Positions 42,757 through 51,586 are shown, counted from the first letter of the stretch. The stretch: 64,000 bases of DNA from Cyanobacteria bacterium SZAS LIN-3 (GCA_018266215.1 JAFEAV010000004.1:1-64000); one strand, 5' to 3'. Numbers and translations: made by a program. Notes: generated from the sequence alone by a model not told the origin.

Positions 42757-45063
42757 ATGCAAAGCCCAGACACCGCCAATAGCCGTAAAACGGCTGAGAT
42801 TAAGCGCTCCCCTGCACTGGACGCGATTGTAGCGACCGGCTCGCATGCTAAGTTGACGCCGCAAGAGGCCGAGGCCCTGGCCAGAGCCGGTTCCATGGAC
42901 ATCCCCGGTGGGGTGGCCCGGACTGCCGCGCAGGAAGGCAGCGGCAATGCCGCCCCTGAAAATCTGCCCGTGCCCCTGCAATACATCAATCGCGAGCTCA
43001 GCCTCCTGGCTTTCCAGTGGCGCGTGCTGGAAGAGGCGATGGATGAAAACAATCCACTGCTGGAGCGTTTCCGCTTCCTCTCTATTGTCGGCTCCAACCT
43101 GGAAGAGTTTTTCATGGTGCGGGTCGCCGGTCTCAAGCGCCAGATTGAATCAGGCACAGTTACAACCGGACCCGACGGTCTTACTCCGACGGAACAGCTC
43201 GATGCCGTCAGCTCCGAAGTAACGCGCATCCTGGCCAGCGCCCATGATTGTCTTTTGCATGCCCTGCTTCCGGCTCTGCGCCAGACCGGCATTCAGATTT
43301 TTGAGTACGACGAGCTTTCGGACGAACAAAAAGTCGAAGCCCGCGATCACTTCAATCGCAAAATTTTTCCGGTCCTGACGCCCCTGGGCTTCGACCCCGG
43401 TCATCCCTTTCCCCATATCTCCAATCTCTCGCTTAATCTGGCCGTTCTCATCCGAGATTTGAACGGTGAAGAGCGCTTCGCCCGGGTGAAAATCCCCGAT
43501 ACGCTGCCGCAACTTGTGCCCATCGGCAAGGTGGAACCACCTCAGAGTGGCCGCCCGACTGTTGTGCAGTGCAAGCCCAACTCTTATATCTGGCTTGAGG
43601 ACCTGGTCCGGGCCAATCTCGATGAACTCTTCCCCGGTATGACCATTCTTGAGTCGTATCCTTTTCATGTCACCCGTGACGCCGAAGTAGAAATCCAGGA
43701 ATGGGAAGCCGGCGACTTGCTGGAGACCACCGAAGAAGGCGTCAGACAGCGGCGCTTCGGTGATGTGGTGCGCTTGCAAGTACACCATGCCATGCCCGCT
43801 AATTTGCTTGAAATTTTGATGGGCAATCTGCAAATTGAGCCCTACGATGTCTATCTGGTCGAAGGCATGATGCCCTTGAGCGCGCTCAAGCACGTGGCCA
43901 ATCTCGATCGGCATGATCTCAAATGGCCGACTTTCGTACCCAGCATTCCCGCAGCTCTGGACCCTGACTCGATGGAGCAGGAAGAAGATGTCTTTGCCGC
44001 CATCGCCCGCCGCAACATTTTGCTGCACCATCCCTATGACAGTTTTCAGCCGGTAGTAAATTTCCTCAACACCGCGGCCCGCGACCCCAATGTGCTGGCG
44101 ATCAAAATGACCCTCTATCGGGTCGGCAAAAATTCGCCGGTGGTTGAAGCTCTGCTCAAGGCGCAGGAGAACGGCAAGCAAGTAGCTGTGCTGGTTGAAC
44201 TCAAGGCGCGCTTCGATGAAGAAAGCAATATTGAATGGGCAAAGGCTCTTGAAAAACAGGGCGTACACGTTGTCTATGGTTTGCTGGGACTGAAGATTCA
44301 CTCCAAGCTGGCACTGGTTGTGCGCAAAGAAGGGGATTCTATCAGGCGTTACGTGCATCTGGGCACCGGCAACTACAACCCGACCACGGCGCATCTTTAT
44401 ACCGATCTCGGTATGCTCACCTGCAATGACGATATCGGCTCCGATGTCACCGACCTCTTCAATTATTTGACCGGCTACAGCGCCAAGCGTGACTATCGCA
44501 AGCTGCTGGTGGCGCCTATCAACATGCGCCAGCGCTTCGAGCTCTTGATCCATAGAGAAATTGGTTTTGCCAAAGCCGGAGCCAGAGGTCGAATAATATT
44601 CAAGACCAATGCACTCGTTGATGAGCGCATCATCCAGCTTTTGTACGAAGCTTCCCAGGCCGGAGTGCAAGTGGATTTGATTATCCGCGGCGTCTGCTGC
44701 CTCTGTCCGGGCATCCCCGGTTTGAGCGAAAACATCCGTGTTTACAGTGTTCTTGGACGCTTCCTGGAGCACAGTCGCATCTATTACTTCAGAAATGGTG
44801 GTGCCGAAGAAATTTTCTGCGGCAGCGCCGACATGATGCCGCGTAATCTGGATCGTCGAGTGGAAGTAATCTTCCCCGTGGAAGATGATCGTCTGGCTCG
44901 CTATCTGACTGATTCGGTATTGAAGACTTATCTGGCCGATACGGCTAAAGCTCGCGAAATGCTCTCCGACGGCCGCTATGTGCGCCGACACACCCAGGCC
45001 GGTGAGCCCGGTCTGAGCTGCCAGCAATGGTTTATGACCAATAATCCTTCATCTAAAAAATAA
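42757..45063 (+). CDS. ppk: Polyphosphate kinase 1
   Basis: A 768-residue enzyme that polymerises the gamma-phosphate of ATP into polyphosphate. The N-terminal PPK domain starts at about residue 68 (VPLQYINRELSLLAFQWRVLEEA). The phospholipase-D-like catalytic halves carry the autophosphorylated His515 in KIHSKLALVV and His534 in RYVHLGTGNYNPTTAHLYTD. The first 67 residues, rich in Ala and Glu, are an extension beyond the family start. No ribosome binding site is seen before the ATG; see the promoter entry. A polyphosphate store fits a lifestyle with changing phosphate, and PPDK supplies pyrophosphate chemistry nearby. Confidence 0.97.
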   Translation: MQSPDTANSRKTAEIKRSPALDAIVATGSHAKLTPQEAEALARAGSMDIPGGVARTAAQEGSGNAAPENLPVPLQYINRELSLLAFQWRVLEEAMDENNPLLERFRFLSIVGSNLEEFFMVRVAGLKRQIESGTVTTGPDGLTPTEQLDAVSSEVTRILASAHDCLLHALLPALRQTGIQIFEYDELSDEQKVEARDHFNRKIFPVLTPLGFDPGHPFPHISNLSLNLAVLIRDLNGEERFARVKIPDTLPQLVPIGKVEPPQSGRPTVVQCKPNSYIWLEDLVRANLDELFPGMTILESYPFHVTRDAEVEIQEWEAGDLLETTEEGVRQRRFGDVVRLQVHHAMPANLLEILMGNLQIEPYDVYLVEGMMPLSALKHVANLDRHDLKWPTFVPSIPAALDPDSMEQEEDVFAAIARRNILLHHPYDSFQPVVNFLNTAARDPNVLAIKMTLYRVGKNSPVVEALLKAQENGKQVAVLVELKARFDEESNIEWAKALEKQGVHVVYGLLGLKIHSKLALVVRKEGDSIRRYVHLGTGNYNPTTAHLYTDLGMLTCNDDIGSDVTDLFNYLTGYSAKRDYRKLLVAPINMRQRFELLIHREIGFAKAGARGRIIFKTNALVDERIIQLLYEASQAGVQVDLIIRGVCCLCPGIPGLSENIRVYSVLGRFLEHSRIYYFRNGGAEEIFCGSADMMPRNLDRRVEVIFPVEDDRLARYLTDSVLKTYLADTAKAREMLSDGRYVRRHTQAGEPGLSCQQWFMTNNPSSKK

Positions 45064-45151
45064 GCCCGCGCATCGATAAATCCTGGCTGAAACTTTTTGC
45101 CGGCGTCTTCGTAATGTATTTTTGTCCGGGATAATTTGGAGATTTGCTTCT

Positions 45152-46108
45152 ATGAGTAAACTGGGGTTTAAGGTCCTGGCATTTTTACTGGGCAGTTCGC
45201 TCTCTTCCGGTGTGGCCCTGGCCTACAAACAACAGGCCCCCAGGCACTGGTCGGGGGTGAGGCGCCCGCTACTCAATCAGATTGATGTCGCCGGGGTCAA
45301 ACGCTCCTTCTATCTCTATATCCCTGAATCGGCTAAGATGCCGGCTCCTGCGGTTTTTGTCTTCCATGGCGGCGGTGGAAATGCTCAGGGTGTCGATGCC
45401 AGTATAGGCGGCATGGCTGCACTTGCCGACGCAAAAGGTTTTGTCATGGTTGTACCTGACGGGACCGATAAACACTGGAACGACGGACGGGCTATCGAAG
45501 GACAGATGCAGGCCGATGATGTTGGCTTTGTCAGCGCCATCATCGATGGTCTCGTGGGGCAGAAGCAAGCGGACCCGGCGCGTATTTATGCCTGCGGTAT
45601 CAGCAATGGCGGCTTCTTCAGTCAGTATGTCGCCCAGCAACTGCGGGGGCGGATTGCCGCCGTGGCCAGTGTTGCCGCTTCGGTGAGTGAGGATTTTGCC
45701 CGCAGCGAAATTTCCTGTGAGCCAACCATGTTTGTGCTCGGAACAAAAGACCCGCTTATCCCTATTAATGGCGGTCGAGTAGGGGGCCGCTTGATAAAAG
45801 GAGACCGCGGACTGGTGCTTCCTTTTGACGTGTCTATTAATTTGCGCCGTAAGGCAAATGGGGCAGGCGCTCTCACCAGTGATGAAAAGCTGCCTGATTT
45901 TGTCCGGAGGGATCACTGCCAGGCTGAAGTCATGCGTTACGGCAAGCCCGGCGACGCTTCGGAAGTACTTGTCTACAAGATTGACGGTGGTGGCCATACC
46001 TGGCCTCAGGGCATGCAGTATCTGCCGGTAGCCCTTGTCGGTCCGGTCTGCCGAGATTTTAATTGCAATGAGGCGATCTGGAACTTTTTCAGCCTGCACC
46101 ACCTGTAG
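45152..46108 (+). CDS. Secreted esterase, PHB-depolymerase / feruloyl-esterase-like (CE1 type)
   Basis: A 318-residue protein from the ATG at 45152, with GGAG ten bases upstream (the frame is open to 45122). Signal peptide 1-24 (ends in GVALA). The alpha/beta hydrolase core has the oxyanion site FVFHGGGGNAQG, the elbow GISNGGFFSQ (nucleophile Ser), Asp in LGTKDPLIP and His in GGGHTWP. It closely resembles the LpqC/PHB-depolymerase group that cleaves polymer or acyl esters. The actual substrate is unknown. It lies 88 bases after ppk, and its end faces the strong hairpin at 46141. Confidence 0.9.
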   Translation: MSKLGFKVLAFLLGSSLSSGVALAYKQQAPRHWSGVRRPLLNQIDVAGVKRSFYLYIPESAKMPAPAVFVFHGGGGNAQGVDASIGGMAALADAKGFVMVVPDGTDKHWNDGRAIEGQMQADDVGFVSAIIDGLVGQKQADPARIYACGISNGGFFSQYVAQQLRGRIAAVASVAASVSEDFARSEISCEPTMFVLGTKDPLIPINGGRVGGRLIKGDRGLVLPFDVSINLRRKANGAGALTSDEKLPDFVRRDHCQAEVMRYGKPGDASEVLVYKIDGGGHTWPQGMQYLPVALVGPVCRDFNCNEAIWNFFSLHHL

Positions 46109-46140
46109 TTGCATGGCTTTTGCCGCGCAAACGCTCCATC

Positions 46141-46167
46141 GGGGGAGTGCTCCCGGAGCACTCCCCC
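46141..46167. terminator. Strong GC-rich hairpin between convergent genes
   Basis: Perfect eleven-base arms (46141-46151 and 46157-46167) enclose a five-base loop CCCGG. It is 32 bases after the esterase stop and 40 bases from the rtcB stop, so it can separate both transcripts. There is no T tract on either side, so termination may be Rho-aided or act as an mRNA-stabilising end. Confidence 0.6.
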
Positions 46168-46207
46168 AACAGGCCGTTGAGGTTGTTGTCGTCATGTCCG
46201 GCGACAA

Positions 46208-47446
46208 CTAACCTTTAACGCACACCAGCGGTTTCAGTCTGTGCACGATATCGATAAGATCTTCCTGTGCTTTCATCACTAAATCTAGTGGTTTGTAAGC
46301 AGCGGGAGATTCATCGAGAATGCCCTCATCTTTGCGGCATTCAATGTTGAGGGTATCGCGGGCGTGTTGTTCCAGAGAGATGACCTTTTTCGCCTTCGCT
46401 CTGGACATTGTCCGACCGGCTCCGTGGGAGCAGCTGTTGAAGCTTTCAGGGTTACCCTTGCCCTGGACAATGAAGGAGCCTGTCCCCATTGATCCCGGGA
46501 TGATACCCCAGTCGCCTTTTTGCGCTCTCACAGCACCTTTTCTGGTTACCCAGACTGACTGGCCAAAGTGTTCTTCTTTCTCCACATAATTGTGGTGGCA
46601 GTTGATCACTTGTAGTTCGGCTTCAAACTCCGGTACTTTGCCCAGAGATTTGATTGCCTTGATCACCTGGTCCATCATCACCTGACGGTTCATATAAGCG
46701 TATTCCTGCGCCCATTTGACCGCGCCCAGATAGTCGTCGAAGTATTGTGAGCCTTCGCTCAAATACGCAAGATCTCTATCCGGCAGATTGATGAAGTGCT
46801 TCTCCATTTCTCTGCGGGCCAGTCCGATGAAGTAGGTGCCCAGCTGATTACCCACACCCCGGCTGCCGGAGTGGAGCATAAGCCAGACATTGTCGGATTC
46901 ATCGGTCAGTACTTCGATGAAGTGGTTGCCTCCACCGAGGGTGCCGAGTTGCAGTCTGGGTCTGAGTGAATCTTGATCCAGTTTTGGATGTTTTTCCAGA
47001 ATTGCATCGAAGCGTTCATACAGTTGATTCCAGGCCTGGTTGACCGGCTTGCAGGCGGGATGACCGTTTTCCAGATCTTTTTTCCACCAGCTGAATCCTA
47101 CGGGCACGGCTTTTTCTATGGCGGTACGCATAGGCTTCAAATTGTCGGGCAACTGTTCGGCTCTGAGGCTGGTCTTGACCGCGATCATGCCGCAACCAAG
47201 ATCTACGCCGACTGCGGCGGGGATAATGGCTTTGAATGTCGGGATGACACTGCCTACGGTGGTGCCCTTACCCATATGGGCATCGGGCATGACCGCCACA
47301 TGTTTGTGGATGAAAGGCATTTGCGCCAGATTGATCAGCTGCTGTCTGGCCTCGGGCTCGAGGCTTACACCCTTGACCCAGGCCTTGATTGGCTTGCCCT
47401 TCTTAAGATAAATCACTTCGTAAGAAGAGTGGTCGTGATTGCTCAT
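46208..47446 (-). CDS. rtcB: RNA-splicing ligase RtcB
   Basis: A 412-residue RNA ligase that joins 3'-phosphate or 2',3'-cyclic-phosphate ends to 5'-OH ends, using GTP and Mn2+. Key blocks: MPDAHMGKGTTVGSV, VGVDLGCGM with a metal-binding Cys85, NCHHNYVE and the guanylated His341 in CSHGAGRTMSRAKAK. The length fits bacterial RtcB. The ATG at 47446 overlaps the 57-residue gene by ATGA; the frame open to 47464 adds six residues. No RtcA or RtcR is present. Likely role: repair of cleaved RNA after stress, for example by toxins. Confidence 0.95.
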   Translation of the reverse strand: MSNHDHSSYEVIYLKKGKPIKAWVKGVSLEPEARQQLINLAQMPFIHKHVAVMPDAHMGKGTTVGSVIPTFKAIIPAAVGVDLGCGMIAVKTSLRAEQLPDNLKPMRTAIEKAVPVGFSWWKKDLENGHPACKPVNQAWNQLYERFDAILEKHPKLDQDSLRPRLQLGTLGGGNHFIEVLTDESDNVWLMLHSGSRGVGNQLGTYFIGLARREMEKHFINLPDRDLAYLSEGSQYFDDYLGAVKWAQEYAYMNRQVMMDQVIKAIKSLGKVPEFEAELQVINCHHNYVEKEEHFGQSVWVTRKGAVRAQKGDWGIIPGSMGTGSFIVQGKGNPESFNSCSHGAGRTMSRAKAKKVISLEQHARDTLNIECRKDEGILDESPAAYKPLDLVMKAQEDLIDIVHRLKPLVCVKG

Positions 47447-47616
47447 GATGTTTTTACTCTCCACATATTTGTCGGTTTATTATGACCTTCGGCCACGATA
47501 TCGCATTCGACGCAGGAATACTGACGCGAGCCGGCATTGAGAAATACTCTTTCCACAAGCAGGTTGCGGCCGGAATAGTTTTTGACGTTGGCTATTGCCT
47601 CTAGAACATACCTCAT
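47443..47616 (-). CDS. 57-residue protein coupled to rtcB
   Basis: Starts at the ATG at 47616, with the strong site AGAGGAGG right upstream, and ends in an ATGA overlap with rtcB. The sequence MRYVLEAIANVKNYSGRN then LLVERVFLNAGSRQYSCVEC looks folded, with beta strands and two Cys (SCVEC), perhaps a small nucleic-acid- or metal-binding fold. The open frame goes on upstream to 47760 but has no supporting start. No family recognised. Tight coupling suggests a partner of RtcB. Confidence 0.7.
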   Translation of the reverse strand: MRYVLEAIANVKNYSGRNLLVERVFLNAGSRQYSCVECDIVAEGHNKPTNMWRVKTS

Positions 47617-48021
47617 GGTTAACCTCCTCTGGGGTATTGGAAAATTTTTCGCCACAAGACCGACGCAATCATGCGCCAGTCGCTGGCAGTCAGGCCGCAG
47701 CCGCAGCTGCTTCCGCACTGACTTTTTGAATTTGCTTGCCTGCAGCGGCTCCGCGTTCACCGGATATTACTCAGAACATCCCGCAATCCCGCCGACTCTT
47801 TGTCACTCGGGCGAGTGTTGCGCACATTGCATACAGGTAGTTAAAACTCTAGGCTTTAATCGGCTTGCGTACGTGGCTTGCGCCAGATGGCCGATTGACC
47901 GGTGTCTCTCGTCTATCCATATTTCCGCCAAAGGCCGACGCCCCCGGATTTCGCAGGGGGCTGAAATATAAGCTGGTTGTATAGGTGGATTGCATAGCGC
48001 ACCTGACCTTACGAGAGCGAC
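47617..48021 (-). ncRNA. Structured 5' leader or RNA upstream of the rtcB operon
   Basis: About 400 bases on the minus strand, from the likely transcription start near 48021 to the small-gene start codon. Visible elements, minus strand: arms AATCGGC/GCCGATT (47890-47896 and 47858-47864), which enclose a TGGC-GCAA-GCCA hairpin (47874-47885) with a GNRA-type loop; GCCCCC/GGGGGC arms (47940-47945 and 47956-47961); and GCCAG-CGA-CTGGC nearer the start codon. The GNRA loop reads correctly only on this strand. I could not match it to RNase P, tmRNA or a known riboswitch. It may regulate rtcB or be a substrate. Confidence 0.5.
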
Positions 48022-48046
48022 TTATTCAGCATAAGCGCCAGGTGCG
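47998..48046. promoter_or_regulatory. Inverted repeat across the rtcB promoter
   Basis: Arms CGCACCTG (47998-48005) and CAGGTGCG (48039-48046) pair perfectly and surround a second stem GCGaCTTAT / ATAAGCGC (48017-48025 and 48031-48038, one bulged A, loop TCAGC). The 3' arms are contiguous. The element spans the -10 region of the candidate minus-strand promoter, so it could be an operator or a cruciform-forming site, or the start of the leader RNA. Confidence 0.4.
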
Positions 48047-48057
48047 TAACCTGTCAA
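48028..48057 (-). promoter_or_regulatory. Promoter for the rtcB leader
   Basis: On the minus strand a consensus TTGACA (48052-48057) lies 18 bases from TATGCT (48028-48033). Transcription would start near 48021, giving a leader of about 400 bases before the 57-residue gene. The -10 TATGCT is the same hexamer seen before the polyamine leader RNA. Confidence 0.55.
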
Positions 48058-48182
48058 CAAGGCCGTAACGGTTTTCCGCAAATCCATTTTCGATGAAAAT
48101 CGCAGAAACGTGTTTTAAATTGAAAGCTGTAATTAAGTGTTTTGCCTCGGGGCATCACCGGCGGTGCCAGCGTAATGCTCTA

Positions 48183-48287
48183 TCAGGCAGGGTCGTCGAT
48201 ATATTCTCCACCGACCGGTAGGTAATCGTTTGCTAGTGTGAAAACGACTGTACCGACAACGACGACCAAAAGTGCGAGCAGACTCAT
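48183..48287 (-). CDS. 34-residue membrane microprotein
   Basis: Starts at the ATG at 48287 and stops at 48183. The first 18 residues are a hydrophobic helix (MSLLALLVVVVGTVVFTL), followed by a short tail with DYLPVGGEYIDDPA. AAGGAG is found 14 bases before the ATG, which is further than usual. Helix-plus-acidic-tail form matches known small membrane proteins. It lies upstream of the rtcB promoter, so the two may be independent. Confidence 0.5.
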   Translation of the reverse strand: MSLLALLVVVVGTVVFTLANDYLPVGGEYIDDPA

Positions 48288-48556
48288 ATAAAGTCTTATG
48301 TCTCCTTGGGGATGCCCTAATTATGGGCCTCTACTGTGACCGAGGGAAGTCGTTTGAAATATTTCGTTACCTGCCCCCGGCCGCTATAAGAAATCGGCGA
48401 AACGTATATAGGACGAGCTTTTTCAGATACGGAAACGCATATCTTGATTACTATTTAAGGCGACTGTAACTATAAGTACCGGCAATAGTTATCTTACGCC
48501 CCTATTGTGAATGACCGGTGAACCTTAAGGCTAACCAGGTGCTGGATAAAGCGGTT

Positions 48557-49534
48557 CTAACCGGAGATAAAGTCGGCAATTGTCCTGTGGTGCAATTGTC
48601 TGCGCATTTTTTTCAAAGAGCGCTTTTGAATGCGGCGTAATTCCAATATGTCCACATTCAATTTATCGGCCACCATTTGCGGATCGTACATGCCGTCGCC
48701 CTCGAGTCCGTAGAGGTATTCGATTGCTTCTTTTTCCTGGGGCGTGAGATAACGGGTGAGCTTCTCGATGCAGCGTCTGAGAATTGCCTGCTCGGCAATC
48801 TGTTCCGGCAGCCGGGAAAAAGTATCCTCAACAAAGGCGCCCAGCGGCATGTTATCGCTGCCGGGGGTGGGTTCGTCGAGGGACAGAATCATATTTGTGC
48901 AAAGCAATAACTTTGACACTTCCTCGGCGCTGAACTCCGTCAGAGCGACAAGCTCCTCCACGCTGGGCATGCGATCATTCAGCTGATTGAATTCACGCGC
49001 TGCTTTTTTCAGCTTGGAGAGCTGGCCGCGTACATGTACGGGGATGCGTATGGTGCGCCCTTTGTTGGCAATGGCGCGCATCACTGATTGTCTGATCCAC
49101 CATGTGGCATATGTGGAAAATCTTGTACCCATGGAAGGGTCGTATTTTTTCGCGGCATGGATCAGACCCAGGTTGCCTTCCTGAATCAAGTCTTCGAGAT
49201 CGAGGCCCTGATTGCTGTATTTTTTTGCAATAGAGACGACAAGTCGCAGGTTGCTCACCACAAGTTTGGAGAGTGCCTGACTGTCGCCGAGATGAATCTT
49301 GCGTCCGAGTTCTATTTCCTCGCTCGCTTTGATCAACTTGCCTTTTCGTATGTCTTGCAAATAGAGATAAAGAGCCGGTTCAGCGCCTGCCGTTTCGCCG
49401 GCCGCGACTTCGGTACCGGGCTCGGCTACTACATCGACTTCAATGTCGATTGCGGTATCGCCGACCAGATCAACTACGATGTCGTCTTTGACTTTGTATT
49501 CAAAGTCGTCTTCGAAAGCATTTAGCTTTTGCAT
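48557..49534 (-). CDS. RNA polymerase sigma factor, group 2 (RpoD/SigA-like family)
   Basis: A 325-residue sigma-70 factor. Region 1.2 ([20 protein letters not shown]), region 2 with [37 protein letters not shown], region 3 and region 4 with [17 protein letters not shown] and the helix-turn-helix near the end ([19 protein letters not shown]). It lacks the long region 1.1, as in non-essential group 2 sigmas of cyanobacteria and RpoS. The ATG at 49534 is chosen; the frame is open to 49573. It lies 68 bases after the LOV kinase gene, on the same strand. Confidence 0.93.
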   Translation of the reverse strand: MQKLNAFEDDFEYKVKDDIVVDLVGDTAIDIEVDVVAEPGTEVAAGETAGAEPALYLYLQDIRKGKLIKASEEIELGRKIHLGDSQALSKLVVSNLRLVVSIAKKYSNQGLDLEDLIQEGNLGLIHAAKKYDPSMGTRFSTYATWWIRQSVMRAIANKGRTIRIPVHVRGQLSKLKKAAREFNQLNDRMPSVEELVALTEFSAEEVSKLLLCTNMILSLDEPTPGSDNMPLGAFVEDTFSRLPEQIAEQAILRRCIEKLTRYLTPQEKEAIEYLYGLEGDGMYDPQMVADKLNVDILELRRIQKRSLKKMRRQLHHRTIADFISG

Positions 49535-49602
49535 TTTGGTCACCCACAATTCGGAACTCCTGTGCGCCGGCACTTAGAGTCGATTGCGAAGAGCGGAAAT
49601 CT

Positions 49603-50736
49603 TTACCTCCGTTTGCGTGAGTAGAATTCGAACCAAAACGTACTGCCCTGGCCGACCGCACTCTCAACGCCTATCTGGCCGCCGTGCAGTTCAACCAGCG
49701 ATTTGCTGATGGACAGGCCAAGGCCTGTGCCACCCTTTTTCCTCCCATCCGAGGAATCGAGTTGTTGAAAAACCTGGAAGAGTTTATTGAGCTGGGAAGG
49801 ATCAATTCCCTCGCCTTTGTCGACAACGCTGAATCTTGTTGTGTCTTTGCCGATTGGTTCGACCCGCACAATCACTTCGGAGCCAGTCTCTGAAAATTTG
49901 ATGGCGTTATCGACCAGGTTGATAAGGACCTGGATCGTGCGATCGATATCGAGCGGCACCGGGTCATTGGTCAAAATTTCTTTCTTAATTGTAATCTCGC
50001 CAAGCCGCAGCAGTGGCTTGACCGCGCTGATCACGTTGTCGACGATCATTTCCGGAGCAACATCGGAGATGGTCAATTTAAATTGACCGGCTTCGATCTT
50101 TTTCCAGTCGAGTATGTCGGAGATCAGTCGGATCAATCGTTCGGAATTTTCCAGAGCGATATTGACCATGCGCAGTACCTGGGGATTGACCTTGCCCGCT
50201 GAACCATCGGCAATGACGCTCAGCGCCCCGTTGATTGAGGTGAGTGGTGTGCGCAGCTCGTGTGAAATGACCGAGTAGAATTCTGACACCCGTGTCTCTG
50301 CTTCACGCCTTGCCGTGATGTCGTTCTGTACTCCGACAAAGTTTATGAGATTGCCGGCGGCATCGTGTACCGGGGACACCGTGAGCTCGTTCCAGAAGAG
50401 TGTGCCGTCTCGTTTGTAGTTGCGTAAGACAGTGGTGATGGACTGCTCTTGTTTGATCGCTTCCCGGATATTTTCGATGGCCGGCTGGTTTCTGTCGTCG
50501 CGCTGCAAGAAACGACAGTTGCGTCCGAGGACCTGATGGCTTTCGAAATTGCTCATGTTCAAAAACGCATCGTTGACATAAATGATCGGATTGTCCGTCT
50601 GTCGTGGATTTGTTATGCAAATGCCGTTGCGAGCCGATTCCACCGCCCTCTGCAGGAGGAGCAGCTGCTCATCTTTGTCAGAGCAATAGTCGTTGTTATT
50701 TGACTTCGTGTTCAATGGCACCCTTGAGGTCGGCAT
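49603..50736 (-). CDS. LOV-domain histidine kinase (blue-light sensor)
   Basis: A 377-residue kinase from the ATG at 50736. A LOV domain spans residues about 28-145: GRNCRFLQ with the flavin-adduct Cys74, Asn106 in NYKRDGT, Asn116 in FWNEL and Gln137 in GVQND. The pattern follows Bacillus YtvA. Then comes the dimerisation helix with phospho-His159 (SHELRTP), and the ATPase domain with NLVDNAIKF, DKGEGIDP and GTGLGLSISKSL. There is no membrane helix, so it is cytosolic. The end of the upstream gene overlaps the start; a TTG at 50715 with AAGG upstream is another option. Confidence 0.92.
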   Translation of the reverse strand: MPTSRVPLNTKSNNNDYCSDKDEQLLLLQRAVESARNGICITNPRQTDNPIIYVNDAFLNMSNFESHQVLGRNCRFLQRDDRNQPAIENIREAIKQEQSITTVLRNYKRDGTLFWNELTVSPVHDAAGNLINFVGVQNDITARREAETRVSEFYSVISHELRTPLTSINGALSVIADGSAGKVNPQVLRMVNIALENSERLIRLISDILDWKKIEAGQFKLTISDVAPEMIVDNVISAVKPLLRLGEITIKKEILTNDPVPLDIDRTIQVLINLVDNAIKFSETGSEVIVRVEPIGKDTTRFSVVDKGEGIDPSQLNKLFQVFQQLDSSDGRKKGGTGLGLSISKSLVELHGGQIGVESAVGQGSTFWFEFYSRKRR

Positions 50737-51586
50737 ATTTGTAAGTGAATCCTGCGGCGGTAAGTTTGGACGGTTTGACATGGCAGCCTTCGAGAAGCAT
50801 TTCCTGGGCCATGTCTCCCAGGATGATTTTTAAGGCGAAAGAGGGAGCGGGCAATATGGTGGGCCGGTGCAGCACTTCGCCCAGGGTCTTTGTGAACTGT
50901 GCGTTCGTCACTGCGTTGGGCGAGACCAGATTGACCGGTCCTTTTATGTTTGTGTCGTTGATGATGAATTCAAAGGCGCGGACGATATCCTCAATAGAGA
51001 TCCAGCTCATGTACTGACGGCCGCTGCCGAGTATGCCTCCGCCGCCCATCTGGAATGGAAGTAGCATTTTATTGAGGGCGCCGCCCTCCTTGCTGATGAC
51101 TATGCCGATACGAGCAAGCACCAGTCTGGGACCGGGCGCATTGTCCGAGTTTGCTGCTCGGGCCGCGTCTTCCCAGTCTTTACAGACAGCCGGGAGGAAA
51201 CCTGTCCCGGGTGTGCTGTCCTCGTCGACGACTGCGCTGCCGCGGTCGCCGTAGTATCCGATGGCCGAGGCGTTGATAAAGACTGCGGGCTTGCCCTGGG
51301 TCTGGCTCAGGGCCCGCGCCAGAAATCCTGTGGTCTTTGTGCGACTTTCGCGAATGAGACGTTTCTGGTCTTCGGTCCAGCGTTTGGCGGCGATGTTCTC
51401 GCCAGCCAGATTGATCACGGCGTCGAAATTTGCGAGATACTGAGGTGTGACGTCCAGGAAGACATCGTCGTCGCCTTTAGAGGCTGGATTTCGCCGCAGG
51501 GCCGTTACCTCGTGACCTTTTGAGGTCAAATATTTGGTCAGGGCCTTCCCGACCATCCCACTTGCACCGGCAATAGCTACTTTCAT
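50696..51586 (-). CDS. TIGR01777-family SDR-like epimerase
   Basis: A 296-residue extended-SDR protein of the TIGR01777 (YfcH/SulA) type. Cofactor motif AIAGASGMVGKAL (residues 4-16), NLAGENIAAKRWTEDQKR, then ASAIGYYGDRG and a C-terminal LLEGCHVKPSKLTAAGF block, all specific to this family. Catalytic role and substrate are unknown in most members. It is the first gene of a run with the LOV kinase and the sigma factor, and diverges from the response regulator at 51668 across 81 bases. Confidence 0.92.
   Translation of the reverse strand: MKVAIAGASGMVGKALTKYLTSKGHEVTALRRNPASKGDDDVFLDVTPQYLANFDAVINLAGENIAAKRWTEDQKRLIRESRTKTTGFLARALSQTQGKPAVFINASAIGYYGDRGSAVVDEDSTPGTGFLPAVCKDWEDAARAANSDNAPGPRLVLARIGIVISKEGGALNKMLLPFQMGGGGILGSGRQYMSWISIEDIVRAFEFIINDTNIKGPVNLVSPNAVTNAQFTKTLGEVLHRPTILPAPSFALKIILGDMAQEMLLEGCHVKPSKLTAAGFTYKYADLKGAIEHEVK

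Noticed and set aside
41533-42981. Open frame of 482 codons opposite the TgpA-like gene
   Set aside because: Antisense to strongly conserved membrane and fold segments; spans two real genes; no features of its own.
43150-45027. Open frame of 625 codons on the minus strand opposite ppk
   Set aside because: Lies entirely antisense to a well-supported enzyme gene, has no ribosome site or family motif, and its composition mirrors ppk codon use.
47617-47760. N-terminal extension of the 57-residue protein up to 47760
   Set aside because: The strong ribosome site is just before 47616, and the extension is Arg/Gln-rich without family support.
47582-47971. Open frame of 129 codons on the plus strand before the sigma region
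   Set aside because: Cys/Arg/Ser-rich random-like sequence across the structured leader; no ribosome site.
47617-48021. YrlA-type or tRNA-like RNA beside rtcB, or RNase P RNA
   Set aside because: No T-loop or acceptor-like ends and no RNase P conserved blocks could be found; no rsr gene present.
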